Source of the DNA: Stramonita haemastoma
Taxonomy: Eukaryota > Mollusca > Gastropoda > Neogastropoda > Muricidae
Direction of reading: 5' to 3'
NCBI GenBank assembly: GCA_030674155.1
Contig: CM060320.1
Coordinates: forward strand, 25,229,794 to 25,293,793
Length of the DNA stretch: 64,000 nucleotides
Part shown: one piece after another, positions 37,735-63,711 of the stretch
How positions within the stretch are numbered: the first letter of the stretch is position 1
How the letters are laid out: each line of letters begins with the position of its first letter
The notes under the pieces: model-generated
What the model saw: the letters and a program-made list of their open reading frames with translations, nothing else
Told to the model about the DNA's origin: nothing
Database searches by the model: none
Position numbers and translations under genes: made by a program

Positions 37735-37800
37735 CTGTTGTTGTGGTAGTTCATTCCCTTGATCCGCGGCCATGTTGGATCCGTCGGCCATACTCCAGCT
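37735..37800 (-). promoter_or_regulatory. Possible TAF6L promoter / first-exon region
   Basis: The minus strand reads CAACATGGCCGCGGATC, which resembles the CAAGATGGCGGC-type YY1 initiator motif of housekeeping promoters. It lies about 2 kb upstream of the TAF6L coding start, which itself follows a likely 5'-UTR splice acceptor. The short ORF beginning here (MAADQGNELPQQQ) has no donor that joins exon 1 in phase, so a coding role is unlikely. This is inference only. Confidence 0.3.
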
Positions 37801-38211
37801 TTATGATTTGGCCCCCCTCTCTACTTCAAATAAAACACACATACAGCTGTAATCATTTCATCCCCACAGACTTTTAAAAATTACTTTAGATAAGAGGTTA
37901 GCTTCTGAATCACAATTTAAGTGGTTTTGCATAAATTTTGTGCGTCTAAATATTTGTAAACATATCCCGCAAGCAGTCCGCCTCAAGTCTTTGTCGTCTG
38001 CTAGCCTCCCCACCATAATATAAATGCGCGGGATAGGCCTATCGGCGTAGTAACATCAGCAATACTTAGACGATGATCCTTTCCAGCTTTCCCTTAACTA
38101 TTTGGATTAGTATATGCCTTCACTCCCAAAACTATCACACCATAGTAGGTATTTTTCATACCCTCAGAAAATTGAATTAGCAAACTTGTTTTCTGAAGAG
38201 AACTTGTTTTC

Positions 38212-38385
38212 CGCAGAACATCTTGCGCACACGTTAAATCCTGTTCCACTTTTCGTAAGAGTAAGACATCGTGTGCCGGTGGGAACAGATGACAATATTT
38301 ACAAAACTGCATACACACGGGGACCGGATGAAAAAAAGCACATGATTGCTTATTCTGTTATCCTCGATATAAAAGAATAATAATA
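38212..38385 (+). mobile_element. SINE-A 3' half
   Basis: It runs from cgcagaacatcttgcgcac to cgatataaaagaataataat. Confidence 0.75.
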
Positions 38386-38584
38386 AAAAAAATATATATA
38401 TAAATAAAAAGAGCACTCTATTTCAACCGGGATCTAAAGCTAGAATGTAACAAAATAATAAATTCGTCTTTTTCACAAAAAAGTATGTTTCGAAAAATCC
38501 CCCCTCCACCCTTCCCTTGTTAATACTTGTTGTGGGCCTTCCAGAACCATAATGATTAATTTAATATACTTTTAGTCACTGCAG

Positions 38585-38957
38585 TTTGCTCTGCGTGAAA
38601 TTTCAGTTGCTCTCTTCAGGGATAGAGAATCATCAGAAGTGCAGGGCCACCCATCATTCTTTTTTTCTTTTCTTTTCTCTGTGTGTGTATTTGGTTTCCC
38701 AATGACAGTAGGCCTAGGCTAGTCTTTTTCTACATAATTTTACCACAGAGAACTCTTATGCTATGGGTTCTTTTCAGTGCACTAAATATATGTTGCACAT
38801 GGAATTTTGGATAATTGTTTCATCTCAAAATAAGCACCCAGGTCGCCACTCACGGTTTAGTTGATTGTGGGGGGGGGGTGGGGGGGGGTTAGGTTCAAAC
38901 AGAAATCGAACCCATGACTTCTTGCAATTTATTTGAGTTCTTTACCTCTAGACCACT
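38585..38957 (-). mobile_element. SINE-B copy with tRNA-like head
   Basis: On the minus strand the head reads GGATTAGTGGTCTAGAGGTA with a B box GGTTCGATTTC. The tail reads AGAGCAACTGAAATTTCACG. A G-rich run at 38869-38889 interrupts it. Confidence 0.6.
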
Positions 38958-39069
38958 AATCCACAGAACAAGAGTCAACGTTTTTGTTTTGTTTTGTTTT
39001 CTAGAAGTGTTTCTTTTAAGTTTAACTAAAGACACAAAGAGAGGGATCAGTATGAGTGACAAGCCGAAT

Positions 39070-39198
39070 CTGTGTGTGTGTGTGCGCGCGCGTGCATGCG
39101 TGCGTGTGTGCGCGTGCATGCGTGTGTGTGTGTATGCATGCGTGCGTATGTTCCTCTGTGTGTATGTGTGTGTGCATGCGCGCGCGTATGCATAGGCC

Positions 39199-39289
<91 letters not shown>
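39070..39289 (+). repeat. (TG)n/(CG) array
   Basis: TG repeat with cgcgcg and tgcatgcg interruptions, then pure GT at 39203-39289. Confidence 0.95.
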
Positions 39290-39290
<1 letters not shown>

Positions 39291-39324
39291 TATTCTTTCT
39301 TTTCTTATATAATTTACTTACTTT

Positions 39325-39650
39325 AATCATTTTATTTCAAAGATAATGGAATAAGAGATGGGTGCATTTTGTTCATCCAGTCCTTGTGTGTATGCAGTTT
39401 TGTCAGTTTTGTCAATAATTAATTGTTTCCACTTGCACAATGGTGTGGTCTTCGGAAAGGCAAAACAGGTTTTGATGTGTGCGCAAGGTGTTCCCTGTGT
39501 GTTCACCTCTTTTGGGGGAGTGGAGTCAGCACTAACGTTACCTTCATGGGGAAAATCACCTTTATTAACTTGAATAAGCATTTCAATTGTGGCTCGAACC
39601 CAGGCTTGAACCCGGACTGTCAGATCACCAAAATTACAAGTACCAGAATT
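39325..39650 (-). mobile_element. SINE-A copy, diverged
   Basis: Reverse-oriented: caaagataatggaataagag, catccagtccttgtgtgtat, ggggagtggagtcagcacta, ending near a C-run. Confidence 0.7.
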
Positions 39651-39711
39651 ATCCCCCCCCCCCCCCCCCCCCCTTTCCTCCATTTACCGGCGAGCTCTTC
39701 TTATTCTCATT

Positions 39712-40060
39712 TTTTATCATTTTATTTTGAGGATAATGCAATAAGCACAGATATGCACTCTTTTTCCATCTAGTCCCCGTGTGTATGCAGTTTTGTCAGT
39801 TTTGTCATCCATTCCCACCGGCATACAATGACCTACTCTTCCAAAAAGCGGAACGGGTTTTAACGTGTGCACAAGATGTTTTGCGTGTGTTTGCACACGG
39901 GGCCTCGTTTATAGTCTCACCTGAAGGACTTTTGGGGGGGAGTGGAGTCGGCACTGATGTTAACTCCAGTGGAAAAATCTTCTTGAACAAGATTTGAACC
40001 CGGGTCAGCAGATCACAAGCCAATGCCCATCACTCTAACCACCAGGCTATCCTGCCTCCC
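39712..40060 (-). mobile_element. SINE-A, full length
   Basis: Reverse-oriented from ttgaggataatgcaataagc to the tRNA-like head ctctaaccaccaggctatcc. A 240-bp (GT)n array follows at 40078-40320. Confidence 0.8.
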
Positions 40061-40075
40061 CCCACCCCACCCTGT

Positions 40076-40077
<2 letters not shown>

Positions 40078-40111
<34 letters not shown>

Positions 40112-40164
40112 CGTGCGTGCGTGCGAGCGCGCGCACGCACGCGTGCGGGAATGCGCGTGTGCCT

Positions 40165-40239
<75 letters not shown>

Positions 40240-40250
40240 TGTGTGTGTGT

Positions 40251-40320
<70 letters not shown>
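40078..40320 (+). repeat. (GT)n array, ~240 bp
   Basis: GT repeat with a tgcgtgcgagcgcgcgcacg-type interruption near 40110-40160. Confidence 0.95.
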
Positions 40321-40321
<1 letters not shown>

Positions 40322-40562
40322 AATATTGCACTCCCATATAATATTTAGGTTAACAGCTGCCCATAAGTCTAACATATCCCGAATGTAGGGAAAAGAAGCT
40401 AAACAACATGGTTCAGTGAGGAAGAGAGGAACACTTCAGTTCATGGTTTCTGTTCTTTCTTTCTTTCTTTCTTTTTTTTTTTAATCTACCTCAGCAAGAG
40501 CTTTGAAGTTCACCAATGGTAAGGTCTGTGTGTATGGTATGGGTTTGTGCGTAAAAAGGAAG

Positions 40563-41070
40563 GTGGCAGGATAGTTCAGACATTTGCCTGCCAACAAGTA
40601 AACCCTGAGGTTCTGGGTTCGAATTCCCAGCCTCACACTTTTTTCCCAGTTTGACCCCAAAAAAATCAAACTGAATGTCAAAGTCATTCGGAGGAGACTA
40701 TAAACTGAGGCCCCTTGTGCGAACACACAGAGAACATCTTGGTACACACTTAAAACCCCGTACCACCTTTCGAAAGAGCAGGCCATTGTGTGCCAGTAGG
40801 AGCTGATGAAATATTAAAAAAAAAAAAAACCAGCATGCACACAGGTGTATGTTTTAACACCATCCCTGAGGAAAAATCAGGGAGTTGGAGTCCCCAGGGT
40901 GGCTTGGGGCTCTACATATATAAAGAAAAATAATAATAATAATGGGTAGGAAAAACATAAAAAAAGAAATGGGTAGGCGCTGCACTTGTGGAGACATGCT
41001 CTGCGGGGAGAGCAACCCAAATTTCACGCAGAGAAATCTGCTGTGACATTAAGTGGTATATGAATATAAA
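40563..41070 (+). mobile_element. SINE-A head/body joined to SINE-B-type tail
   Basis: The head ggatagttcagacatttgcc...tgggttcgaattcccag and body gaggagactataaactgagg are SINE-A-like. After about 40860 unrelated sequence and a SINE-B tail (aatgggtaggcgctgcactt...gagaaatctgctgtgac) follow. Confidence 0.6.
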
Positions 41071-41159
41071 TATAAAACATCAAGTATGTGACTGTTTTGG
41101 GCCCACCATTAAGGTAGCCACATTCCGACATTGTGTATGATGCCTGAACACGATACCAT

Positions 41160-41440
41160 GGTGCATAGTTCATTAGTCTTTTTCTAACTGGCATTCAATG
41201 CCACAGGCACAAAATACTCTTACGGTGTAGGACGGGTTTTTAAATGAATGCACAAGATCTTTTGCATGTGCTTGCATACTGGACCTCAGTTTATAGTCTC
41301 ATGCAAAGAACTTTGAAGATGAAGAATTTCCTTGGGGGAGTGGAGTCAGCACTGATGTTAACCTCGAATGGGTGCCTCAATGGTGGCTCAAACCTGAACG
41401 GTCAGATCACAGGCTCATCTTTTACTAATGCTTAACCCTA
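41160..41440 (-). mobile_element. SINE-A copy, diverged
   Basis: Reverse-oriented: acctcagtttatagtctcat, gggggagtggagtcagcact, ggtcagatcacaggctc. Confidence 0.65.
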
Positions 41441-42080
41441 ACATTCCCTATTGAGAAACTGGGGAAAAAGCATGTCAGTAGATAGAGGGTAGATCTGGTA
41501 TATTGCCTTCATGGAAGGTAGATCTGATATATTGCCTGCATGTCTTTCATCTGAAACCTCATCTGAAAGTTGCAGTGTTATTCGTTTGTTTATTCCCGAA
41601 GAGAGAATGTGGCTACCTTCATAGTGAGCAAAATCAGTTGCATACACAAAAATCTCACAATAAGGGAAAACCAGTATTCTAGCCAAGAACTTGAAACAAA
41701 TGTTTGTTTTTTCACAATATATGTGAGAGTCAATTCAAGTTGCAGAAGCCTTGATATATCTTGTTTGGGTGTCTTTTTTGTTGTTTTGGTAAAGTCAGAG
41801 CAAAATATGACACAAAACAAGAGAATACGTATCAACTTTAATTTGTTCTTTTAAATTTCAAAACAAAAAAATCTTACATCAGTCACACATATAACAGACT
41901 TAAGTAGTAACACCACCATATGCATACTGAACATATCTGTATGCTTTCATATTCTTAAACACACACCTCACACTTACATTAGCACACAAACACATTCAAA
42001 TGCATAAAAACCCACACACAAATGCTAATCTTCACCTGCATAGTTTCAAATGTGTGCATCCACTAACTGAATTCAAATTC

Positions 42081-42081
42081 T

Positions 42082-42139
<58 letters not shown>

Positions 42140-42150
42140 CACACACACAC

Positions 42151-42236
<86 letters not shown>
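42081..42236 (+). repeat. (CT)n-(CA)n compound array
   Basis: CT array to 42137, then CA repeats with short cccac and aac interruptions. Confidence 0.95.
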
Positions 42237-42240
<4 letters not shown>

Positions 42241-42382
42241 CCACCACACATCCAATCCATTGAGTATTTAGCAGCTAACACAGCCATCACAGTTCTTCAA
42301 CACAACCAGCCAACCACACACCTTGGCAGCACAGCAGTGTGAAATCTCTCCCAACAACAACATACTAATTATATTGTCAGTG

Positions 42383-42847
42383 TCATGCATGCTGTAGAAG
42401 GTGCAGCAGATGTTCACAGAATTCATGATTCTTTGCAGCAGCAGCAGCAGCAGCGGCGCAGATAGATGGGTCAGCCATCACCTCAGCGCAACTCCCAGCA
42501 AGGACATCGTCGTTGTCGTCATCAGGGCAGCTGTCAGGCCTACACAGTTTGGAGACAGTTGGTAAAAGAGTTGTCCTTATGTTTGCCATTTTGGTCAATG
42601 CTGTAGAAAAGATTGTAGGAGCTGTCATTATATTTGCCATTTTGGCCAATGCTGTAGAAAAGATTGTAGGAGCTGTCATTACGTCTGCTTTTTTGGTCAA
42701 TGTTGGAGAAAGGTTGTAAGAGCTGTCACTGTCAGCCATTTTGGTCAATGCTGTAGAAAAGATGGTAAGGGCTGTTATGTCAGCCATTTTGGTCATTGCT
42801 ATGGAAAAGATGGTAAGAGCTGTCATTATGACTGCCAGTTGGGTCAA
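42383..42847 (-). CDS. Possible ORF or exon overlapping a 48/51-bp minisatellite
   Basis: A 154-aa frame is open. Its first two-thirds are translated minisatellite (ALTIFSTALTKMAD-type repeats). The last part looks less repetitive: KLCRPDSCPDDDNDDVLAGS, then CAEVMADPSIC, polyalanine and NHEFCEHLLHLLQHA. Five cysteines in about 45 residues could belong to a small secreted domain, but I do not recognise it. It may be chance coding potential. Confidence 0.2.
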   Translation of the reverse strand: MTQLAVIMTALTIFSIAMTKMADITALTIFSTALTKMADSDSSYNLSPTLTKKADVMTAPTIFSTALAKMANIMTAPTIFSTALTKMANIRTTLLPTVSKLCRPDSCPDDDNDDVLAGSCAEVMADPSICAAAAAAAAKNHEFCEHLLHLLQHA

Positions 42848-42862
42848 TACTGTAGAAAAGAC
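42584..42862 (+). repeat. Minisatellite, 48/51-bp unit, about six copies
   Basis: Units begin gccattttggtcaatgctgt and contain gaaaagattgtaggagctgt. Lengths of 48 and 51 keep frames open on both strands. Confidence 0.85.
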
Positions 42863-42904
42863 AGGTCATTATAAATGGGGTCTTTTGTTCTTGTTTTCTG
42901 TTTC

Positions 42905-43010
42905 TTTTTGTTCCTTGGCTAAAGCTCTCAGGTTCACCGATGGTGAGATTTTGTGTATGCCATCGCTTTTGCCAACCATTAAGGTACCCATGTTCCGGCT
43001 TTGGAAATGT
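42905..43010 (+). repeat. Repeat E, good example of a ~100-bp family
   Basis: It contains gttccttggctaaagctctc, aggttcaccgatggtgagat and aaccattaaggtacccatgt. Further copies lie near 32300-32400, 33545-33640, 45038-45120, 47886-48000, 54510-54610 and 55940-56030. Reversed copies lie near 8590-8700, 26095-26195 and 41590-41700. Confidence 0.7.
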
Positions 43011-43049
43011 TATTACTATAATTTATGGTCTCAGTGCTGCAGAAACAAT

Positions 43050-43875
43050 GATTACACATAATTCATGAATGATGTTGCAGAAAATTGTTTCACATGATTT
43101 ATGATGCAAAATGGAGAAAAAAGAGGTTTAAATGTTTTCCTGTTCAATGATTAGTGACCACTCACCACGTACCATCACCACCAACACCATTTTTCACACA
43201 TTTTGTGAATAAATGTATGCTACATGGTATAGGCACAGGCAGACTTACCCACCCATTTATCAAAATCAAATACACATTATCTGGATGATCAAACAGGTTT
43301 TTCTGGAAGAAATAAAGGTTGTGGGGGAACGCTTACAAGGAAAAAAAACAACGAAATAAAAAACAAAAACAAGAAACCCAAACAAAACACACACCCAGAA
43401 CATTTATGTATTAAGTCTTTCTGAAAAAAAAGCAAGAGAAAGGACCATGAAGGCAAAAAATAGACAAGAGAGGCAACAGGAAAAAAAGGAACAAAGCAGA
43501 AACAAGGAGAGAGATAGAAAAGAGGGAATTCCTACCACAGAATTTGCAGAAGGTGGGGATGCTATTTATACTGACAGGTTCCCTGCCCATCCCACGGGCG
43601 AGGATGATTTTTTATTTACCAGACTGACTATATTTCTGCCACTGATCACAGCGTTACAGCTCTATTAAGTTTGATTACAAAGTAAATTAACAGGAATGAC
43701 AAATAAATACATCTTTTTTCCTACTTAATCTATATCCTTTGACATGAAGGCGAGGCCATGCTTAAGGATCTGAGGGCATATTCACAAAGGTGATTATGTT
43801 TGTGAATACGGGAGTCACAATACTAGAAAATACACAGAAAAAAGTATTTCTTCTGGCATGCGCACTTGCATGTGC

Positions 43876-43910
<35 letters not shown>

Positions 43911-45000
43911 CACAAATTTTCCTCATTCATTTTTTTTTTTAATTCATAACCAGTAGCATGCAAAATTACATAAGAAGCAATCAAGAAATATGGCAAATAG
44001 TGAATATTGTGAATTAATTTGTAAAACAATTCAGATGTTTTTAACAGAGATGAACAGTGAAAAAAGACAACAAAGGTGCAATGAGGATGTTACATGTTTG
44101 CAGAAAAGTAGCAATCTGAGATATTCTAAGGAAAAGTATTTCTTTTCCTTTCCTTTCTCTTATTGAAAGTAAAAAAAAGTACTTTTCTTTCTCTTTTTGC
44201 ACATTTCTCATAGCCAAAGTATAACAGGCACATTTCTTTGAGAAATCTGCTTGCACAACCCAACATACAAATACAACATAATCAACAACGCAAACAAAAA
44301 AAAATCTTTTTACAATATTTACATAACCATGTAGTAAGTGTAAAAGATCTATACTTAACTGCATTAGATCTGATACCAAATAAGTATTGCAGATGTATAT
44401 TCTTTTTTCCCCCGATATCTACAACACAATCCCAACAGTAACTGTTGCAGATACTTAACCACAAAAAGATCTCACTCTTTTGTTGTTGATGTTGTTGTTT
44501 TACAGCATTTTAAACACAGGGCAGAAACTGTTGCAGATATAAAACCACATACAATCTCACTTTTTTGTTGTTCTTTTATTTGTTTTGTTTTTAGTAATAT
44601 TAACACCACAGTGGCAGTACCTGTTGCATAATATATACTAAACCATGTAATACCTCACACCACTTACTCACTTCTCTTGTCTTTAGATGGTTTGACAGAT
44701 ACTGAGACTTAAAAAAAAACCCGACAACCATTACTGGAGTGAAAAGGATGACCTTGTATTATGCCTTTGAGGAAATGTATCAGTATCAACATTTTTTTGA
44801 AACTGTCTTTCTGCGTGTAGGCAAACAGTAATGCTTCCTTGGAATCCCGTGATTGGAGAAAAAAAAAGGATGAAAAAAAATGTTGAAAGAAAGCTGTGAT
44901 CATTTAGTGTTCAATAAACAGAAATCGGTAATTCTGTAATGCACTTTATCTTTCATGGTCAGGAATTTGAGAAGATAAAAAAAAACAACTCCCTATGCTC
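43050..45000. other. Region without recognised genes
   Basis: It holds A/T-rich sequence, a short (CA)n at 43877-43915 and scattered short ORFs without recognisable domains. Confidence 0.6.
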
Positions 45001-45192
45001 TTCCTTTCTATATTTTCTTAAAGTCTTTCTTCCATTCCTTGGCTTGAACTCCGAGGTTCACCAATGGTGAGATTTTGCACATGCAACCAAATTAAGATAG
45101 CCACACTCTGACTTCGGTGATTTCCTTCCATCATAATCTTGTCTCCTTTCAACTCATAGTTCTCTCTTTCTTTACACCTTTCCCAGTAAGAG

Positions 45193-58470
<13,278 letters not shown>

Positions 58471-59987
58471 GATGGTGAATCTTCAGGCTTGCCTGGTCAG
58501 CGTTTCTTCTTTCTGTTGTAAACATTCAGGGTTTTTTTTCTATTGTTGATAAAAATTATGTTGGAGTATACTCACGGGAAAGCACATACAGACATAGGAT
58601 AAAGTTTACTAGGCATTCATTGTCACACATACAACTTTCTTTCACATCAAATGTTTGTGTACAAAGACTGAATGTGGATGCACACACTACCACCAAACAA
58701 AAGAAAGAAAGAAAAAAAAAAACAACTAACTGCAATGTTTACACACAGAGTTGAAGGTGGCATCACATTTTCTACTTTGAGAGTTACGGACACTGAATGA
58801 GAGCAACAAAGAGATATGGACAGAGAGAGTGTGTATTCGTGAGCATGTGTGTGCATTTAAATAAACATGTAAATATACATGATGTATATATAATTACCTA
58901 TTATTTACAAGAGACCAACAATCTGAGATATTTCTCAGCACATGAAAACAAGTAGTTAAAACTCAGGTTCACCCAACTGTTTCTTCACATAATAATTTTT
59001 TTTTAAAGATGTGAAGCTGGAGAGAAAAGGTGGGGGTGGAGACAAGAACTTCAAATACATTGTGACCATTTCATATGCCAAAAAAAAGTCAAACAACAGA
59101 AAAGCTGCTAAAATAAAGGCAACTAAATTTCCCATGAAAACACAACTTCTGGAAAAAGTTCAGAAGCTTCATGCCCCTCCCACCCCCCTTTTAAAAAAAA
59201 AAACTTTCCCCACCCTTGGTCTTACAAATAATACCTCTGCCTATCATATTTTTTGACAAGCTTACCACAGAACTACTCCACAAACAAAACGGAGCTCCAG
59301 GTCTACCAAGGAGTAAATACGTGTAGCCAACAAGGAATGTATCTTTTAAACACCATGCCAAGGACATGTAAGTGTTTCATAAACCACAGTTACTATTTTT
59401 TACATTTTGCATAACTTTCTCTCTCTGCCTCCCCCCCCCCCCCCAACCCCCCCTTAAATTTGTACTTATGCAACAACCTAACTTGCTCTTGTCTTGCAAT
59501 TAGCCTACTGAATTTAGAATATGCACACATGTACGCACATGTGCACACCATGTATGCACACACACATGCATGCACACACTCTCAGTAGATCATCTATCAT
59601 CTTAACTGTGTGTTAGTGCAAGTAAGGTCACGCGCGCGCACGCACGCACGCACACGCACACACACACACACACACCACACACACGCACACACGCACACAC
59701 ATGTGCGTTCTGTTGTTTTTAATGCTAGCGTGCCAAAACGTGTGGGGCACACTCAAAACGTGACACGACCAGTGGTCGTCAGAGCCGGCAACTGCATACG
59801 ATTTATGCAAGCGTCGAAAAATAATACGCATTCCCCATCCTCTTCCCCATTCCTCTTTGACTTTTTCTCTTGTTTAAATCTTTCTCTTAAGTTAAACAAT
59901 CCTACACAAAACTCAGGTTGATTGCATAAACTCCTACTTTTCAGTCAAAAGTTGGCTTTAAGCTTGATTACTCGAAATAAATGACAC

Positions 59988-60257
59988 GTGAAGAGAAAAC
60001 TGGGATCTCCCATTTTCAGTCTCTTCGCCCATCAACACTTGACTGACAAAGAGAAATTTTCATTGTTGGCATCCTCACAAAGGGAAAAAATGCCTGAACA
60101 ATGTGCAGTCATTTGCAATAAATGCTTCAAAGGTCTAAAAGCTTACCTTAGAGATGTCGACGATGTAACAGCAGTGGCAGAAGTCGACTCGTTAAAACAC
60201 CAAGGCAGAAGTGTTATGTATCTACTTGATCACGTGACCAAACATGCTGTTTCGTAA
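59988..60257 (+). CDS. Short ORF of unknown status
   Basis: An 89-aa frame contains MPEQCAVICNKCFKGLKAYL, a C-x4-C-x2-C arrangement, and then RSVMYLLDHVTKH. It is not low complexity, unlike most short ORFs here. The stop is followed closely by a (CT)n/(TG)n array. It could be an exon of an unrecognised gene or a fossil element. Confidence 0.2.
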   Translation: MKRKLGSPIFSLFAHQHLTDKEKFSLLASSQREKMPEQCAVICNKCFKGLKAYLRDVDDVTAVAEVDSLKHQGRSVMYLLDHVTKHAVS

Positions 60258-60296
60258 ACCACGCTGTTACTATTTTTAACTACCATTTTTATGTAA

Positions 60297-60299
<3 letters not shown>

Positions 60300-60370
<71 letters not shown>

Positions 60371-60390
60371 GTGCACATGCACGTGTTGCG

Positions 60391-60460
<70 letters not shown>
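60300..60460 (+). repeat. (CT)n and (TG)n arrays
   Basis: (CT)n at 60300-60366 then gtgcacatgcacgtg and (TG)n at 60393-60460. Confidence 0.95.
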
Positions 60461-60463
<3 letters not shown>

Positions 60464-60629
60464 TTGGTAATACATGTACCATTATTTTGTTTATTTGTAG
60501 CCATTTTCGACACTATAAACATTCTGCTACAATGATGACGAGGCGAGGGATTCTGTAGCTGTTGACATAATCCCTAAACCAGCGTATGATCTGGAGAGAT
60601 GATTTAGTCTGCTACCCTTTTATTTATTT

Positions 60630-60975
60630 ATTTATTCTTTTATACCGAGGATAACAGAATAAACAATAATGTGCTTTTTTTTTCATCCGGTCCCCGTGAG
60701 TATGCAGTTTTGTAAATATTGTCATCTGTTCTCACCGGCACACGATGGCCTACTCTTACGAAAAGCGGAACAGGATTTAACGTGTGCGCAAGATGTTCTG
60801 CGTGCGTTCGCACACGCGGCCTCGGTTTAAAGTCTCATCCTGAAGGACTTTTGGGGAGAGTGGAGTCAGCACTGATGTTAACTCCAGGAGAACAATTTCC
60901 TCGACCGGACTCGAACCTGGGTCGTCAAATTGCCAGCGCAATGTTCTGACCACTAGGCTATCCGCCCCCCCCCCC
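60630..60975 (-). mobile_element. SINE-A, full length
   Basis: Reverse-oriented from accgaggataacagaataaa to the head ttctgaccactaggctatcc, ending in a C-run at 60965-60988. Confidence 0.85.
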
Positions 60976-61082
60976 CCCCCCCCCCCCTTTTAACAGAGGT
61001 AGCCTTTTGTGAATGAGAGATATTTAATCGAGTACATCATTGACGCTTTGGGGAATCGTCCTTGAAGTTACGGTCTAATTAC

Positions 61083-61246
<164 letters not shown>

Positions 61247-63180
61247 TCTTTGTCTTTCAAGGGTTACATATAAGCATTCACATACTTATTCCCGGAGTCA
61301 AAATACGGCTACCTTGATGCTATGTGAAACCGGCAGGCAGACAGAGACACAGACAGATAGACAGGCAAACAGACAGACCTGGACGGACAGACGGACAGAC
61401 AGACCCAGAGAGAAATGTGGAGACAGACAGGCAGAAACAACAAAAGAAAAAGAAAAGCAAACAAATGAGCAAGCAAAGCAAACAAACAAATAATAATAGA
61501 AAGACAGAGAACAAAGGCAAAGACAGAAAAACAAACATAACATCCCCCCCCCCCCAAATTTTTTTTTAAAATAAAAGAGGAATAGGCTAAAGGGGTAGTA
61601 AAGAAGAAAATCTACAGAGAGACTGCATACCACCCCTTTACCTACAAAAACAAAAAAGAAAACAGAGGAAATATTAAAATAAAAAAATTAAAAAGCGAAG
61701 AATCACTCGTGCCTTTCAGCGTGGTGATACGTAGCAGTGCCTAACTTAACCAGACGTATGTGTTGACACAGTGGGCCAAGAACATGCAGCAGCAGCAGCA
61801 GCAGTACCACAGTGGCTGCACTAACGATGATGTTCACGGCTCATCCAGGATCATTAGACTACTACGTCTCCACACGACTGCTGTGTACATACAGACTGAT
61901 ACTGGCATTCTTTTACTCTTTTTACTCATTTTTCGTATAATTATGTAGATTTTGCTGAAGAAGAAGAAGGAGAAGGACAAGGACAAGAAGGAGAAGAAGA
62001 CTGAAAAGAAGTAGTAGGAGAAGAAGAATCCTTATCTGACAACAACAACACACAATCACAACGGGTTTTAAGATGTTCCGCTGTGTGGTACTTTTTAAAA
62101 AAATACATAGTCCCTAATCAGGGCAAGGGAGGATGGGAAAAGTATGTACATACTTACTCTGTAACCATTAAAAATAAAGTTATTTACTCATTCATTTATT
62201 ATTCATTCATTTCTCTCTCCAGAAAAAAAAATTATACTCTAGAATGCCGATGTATCGGCATGATTTCTGTGAGTTTGAAACAAAATGTCTTCCGAAGTCG
62301 AGCAAAATAACAATATTGGGATCTCTACCGTCAGAATGGTATTTTAGGGATGTAAATGATGTCATAATTCAAAACTAGACACGAAAGAATTCTTCGTGGT
62401 GCAAGTTATTTTGTGGGTTTCTTTAATTAACTCCCTTGAAATGGCGGTCCTTTATGAATTTTAGTAAGAACAAAGAGGACAACTGCGTTCTTGCTGAGGG
62501 AGGCAATTCAAAGCATGGGGCGACAATCCTTCATGAATTTTAGTAGTTTTAAAGAAGGCAACAGTGTTTTTCATGGTCAGGGGAGGGAATTCTAGGCGTC
62601 GCGCGTTAGCGCGACATGGACCGATGGACGTGTAGGCAAAATAAAATAAACGAAAGGTAAATTGTCTTTTTAATATTTGTTCCTAACTTGCTTATAAAAA
62701 TAATTGTTGATTGTAGATGTTCTCTGCTCGGCATAATAAACGATTGCTACCCTCATCCATACAAATGAAAAGTGAGTGAAAGAGGCTTTGTAAGTAGATA
62801 TCTGGCACACCCTGCATGTAAATCTCTCCCAGAGACAGCAGGTTATATAAATGAGCGTTAAGCCAATAGGCGTCTTCAGGCTGTTGACAATTTAGTTTTA
62901 TTTTTCTCAGGAAATGTGTGCGTTTCTTTTCTTTCTTTCCTTATTTTTTAACAGTAGAGAACATGTAACTGCAGTGACTTGTTCCTTTACTGCTTGTTCC
63001 TTTATCTTACTGATTGTCAGATTGTTGTTTTGTAGTTGTGGTTTTTGCGAAGGTGTTCCTCTTGATTTGCTGATAGTCCCTAATCAGGGCAAAGGCCGGA
63101 GGAAAATATTTTATGCTAATGCTTATCTGTAACCCTTGGAAAATCTCTCTCTCTCTCTCTCTCTCTCCCCCACTCTCTCT

Positions 63181-63221
<41 letters not shown>

Positions 63222-63540
63222 CCTCCCTTTTGTCAAAATGTTATGATTTGAATGACATTTTGTTATAGATTGTGGTGGATTGATGTTTTCAGTCTTTACC
63301 TCATTATATTCTCATGTTTGCTCTTTTCTGCGCATTTTTTTCAAATCGAAATCTTCATTTGATTCTTAGTTGTTATTTCAATTTCTGAATGCGTGCCTTA
63401 AAAAAAGAAACCTTATTAATGTATTGCTTTCTTATTTCTTGTCTGTTGTTTGCTACTTGGTATGGTTTCTTGCTCTTGGTATTTGGATAATTATTATTGT
63501 TGTTTAGTTAGAGGTTTTGGTGTGTTTTTTTTATCTTGAT

Positions 63541-63644
63541 GTATCCCTGATAAGGGCGGGGATGGATGTAAAAAAGCACACAACTGCTTATTCATTATCC
63601 TCGAATAAAAGAATTTGCCTTGCCTTGCCTTGCCTTGCCTTGCC

Positions 63645-63646
<2 letters not shown>
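63541..63646 (+). mobile_element. SINE-A 3' end with (TTGCC)n
   Basis: Gggatggatgtaaaaaagca...cctcgaataaaagaat is followed by five to six TTGCC units and then (TG)n. Confidence 0.65.

Positions 63647-63711
<65 letters not shown>

Noticed and set aside
61298..61633. Minus-strand Cys/Ser/Leu-rich ORFs
   Set aside because: They are readings of the (GACA)n-type and A-rich region on the opposite strand.
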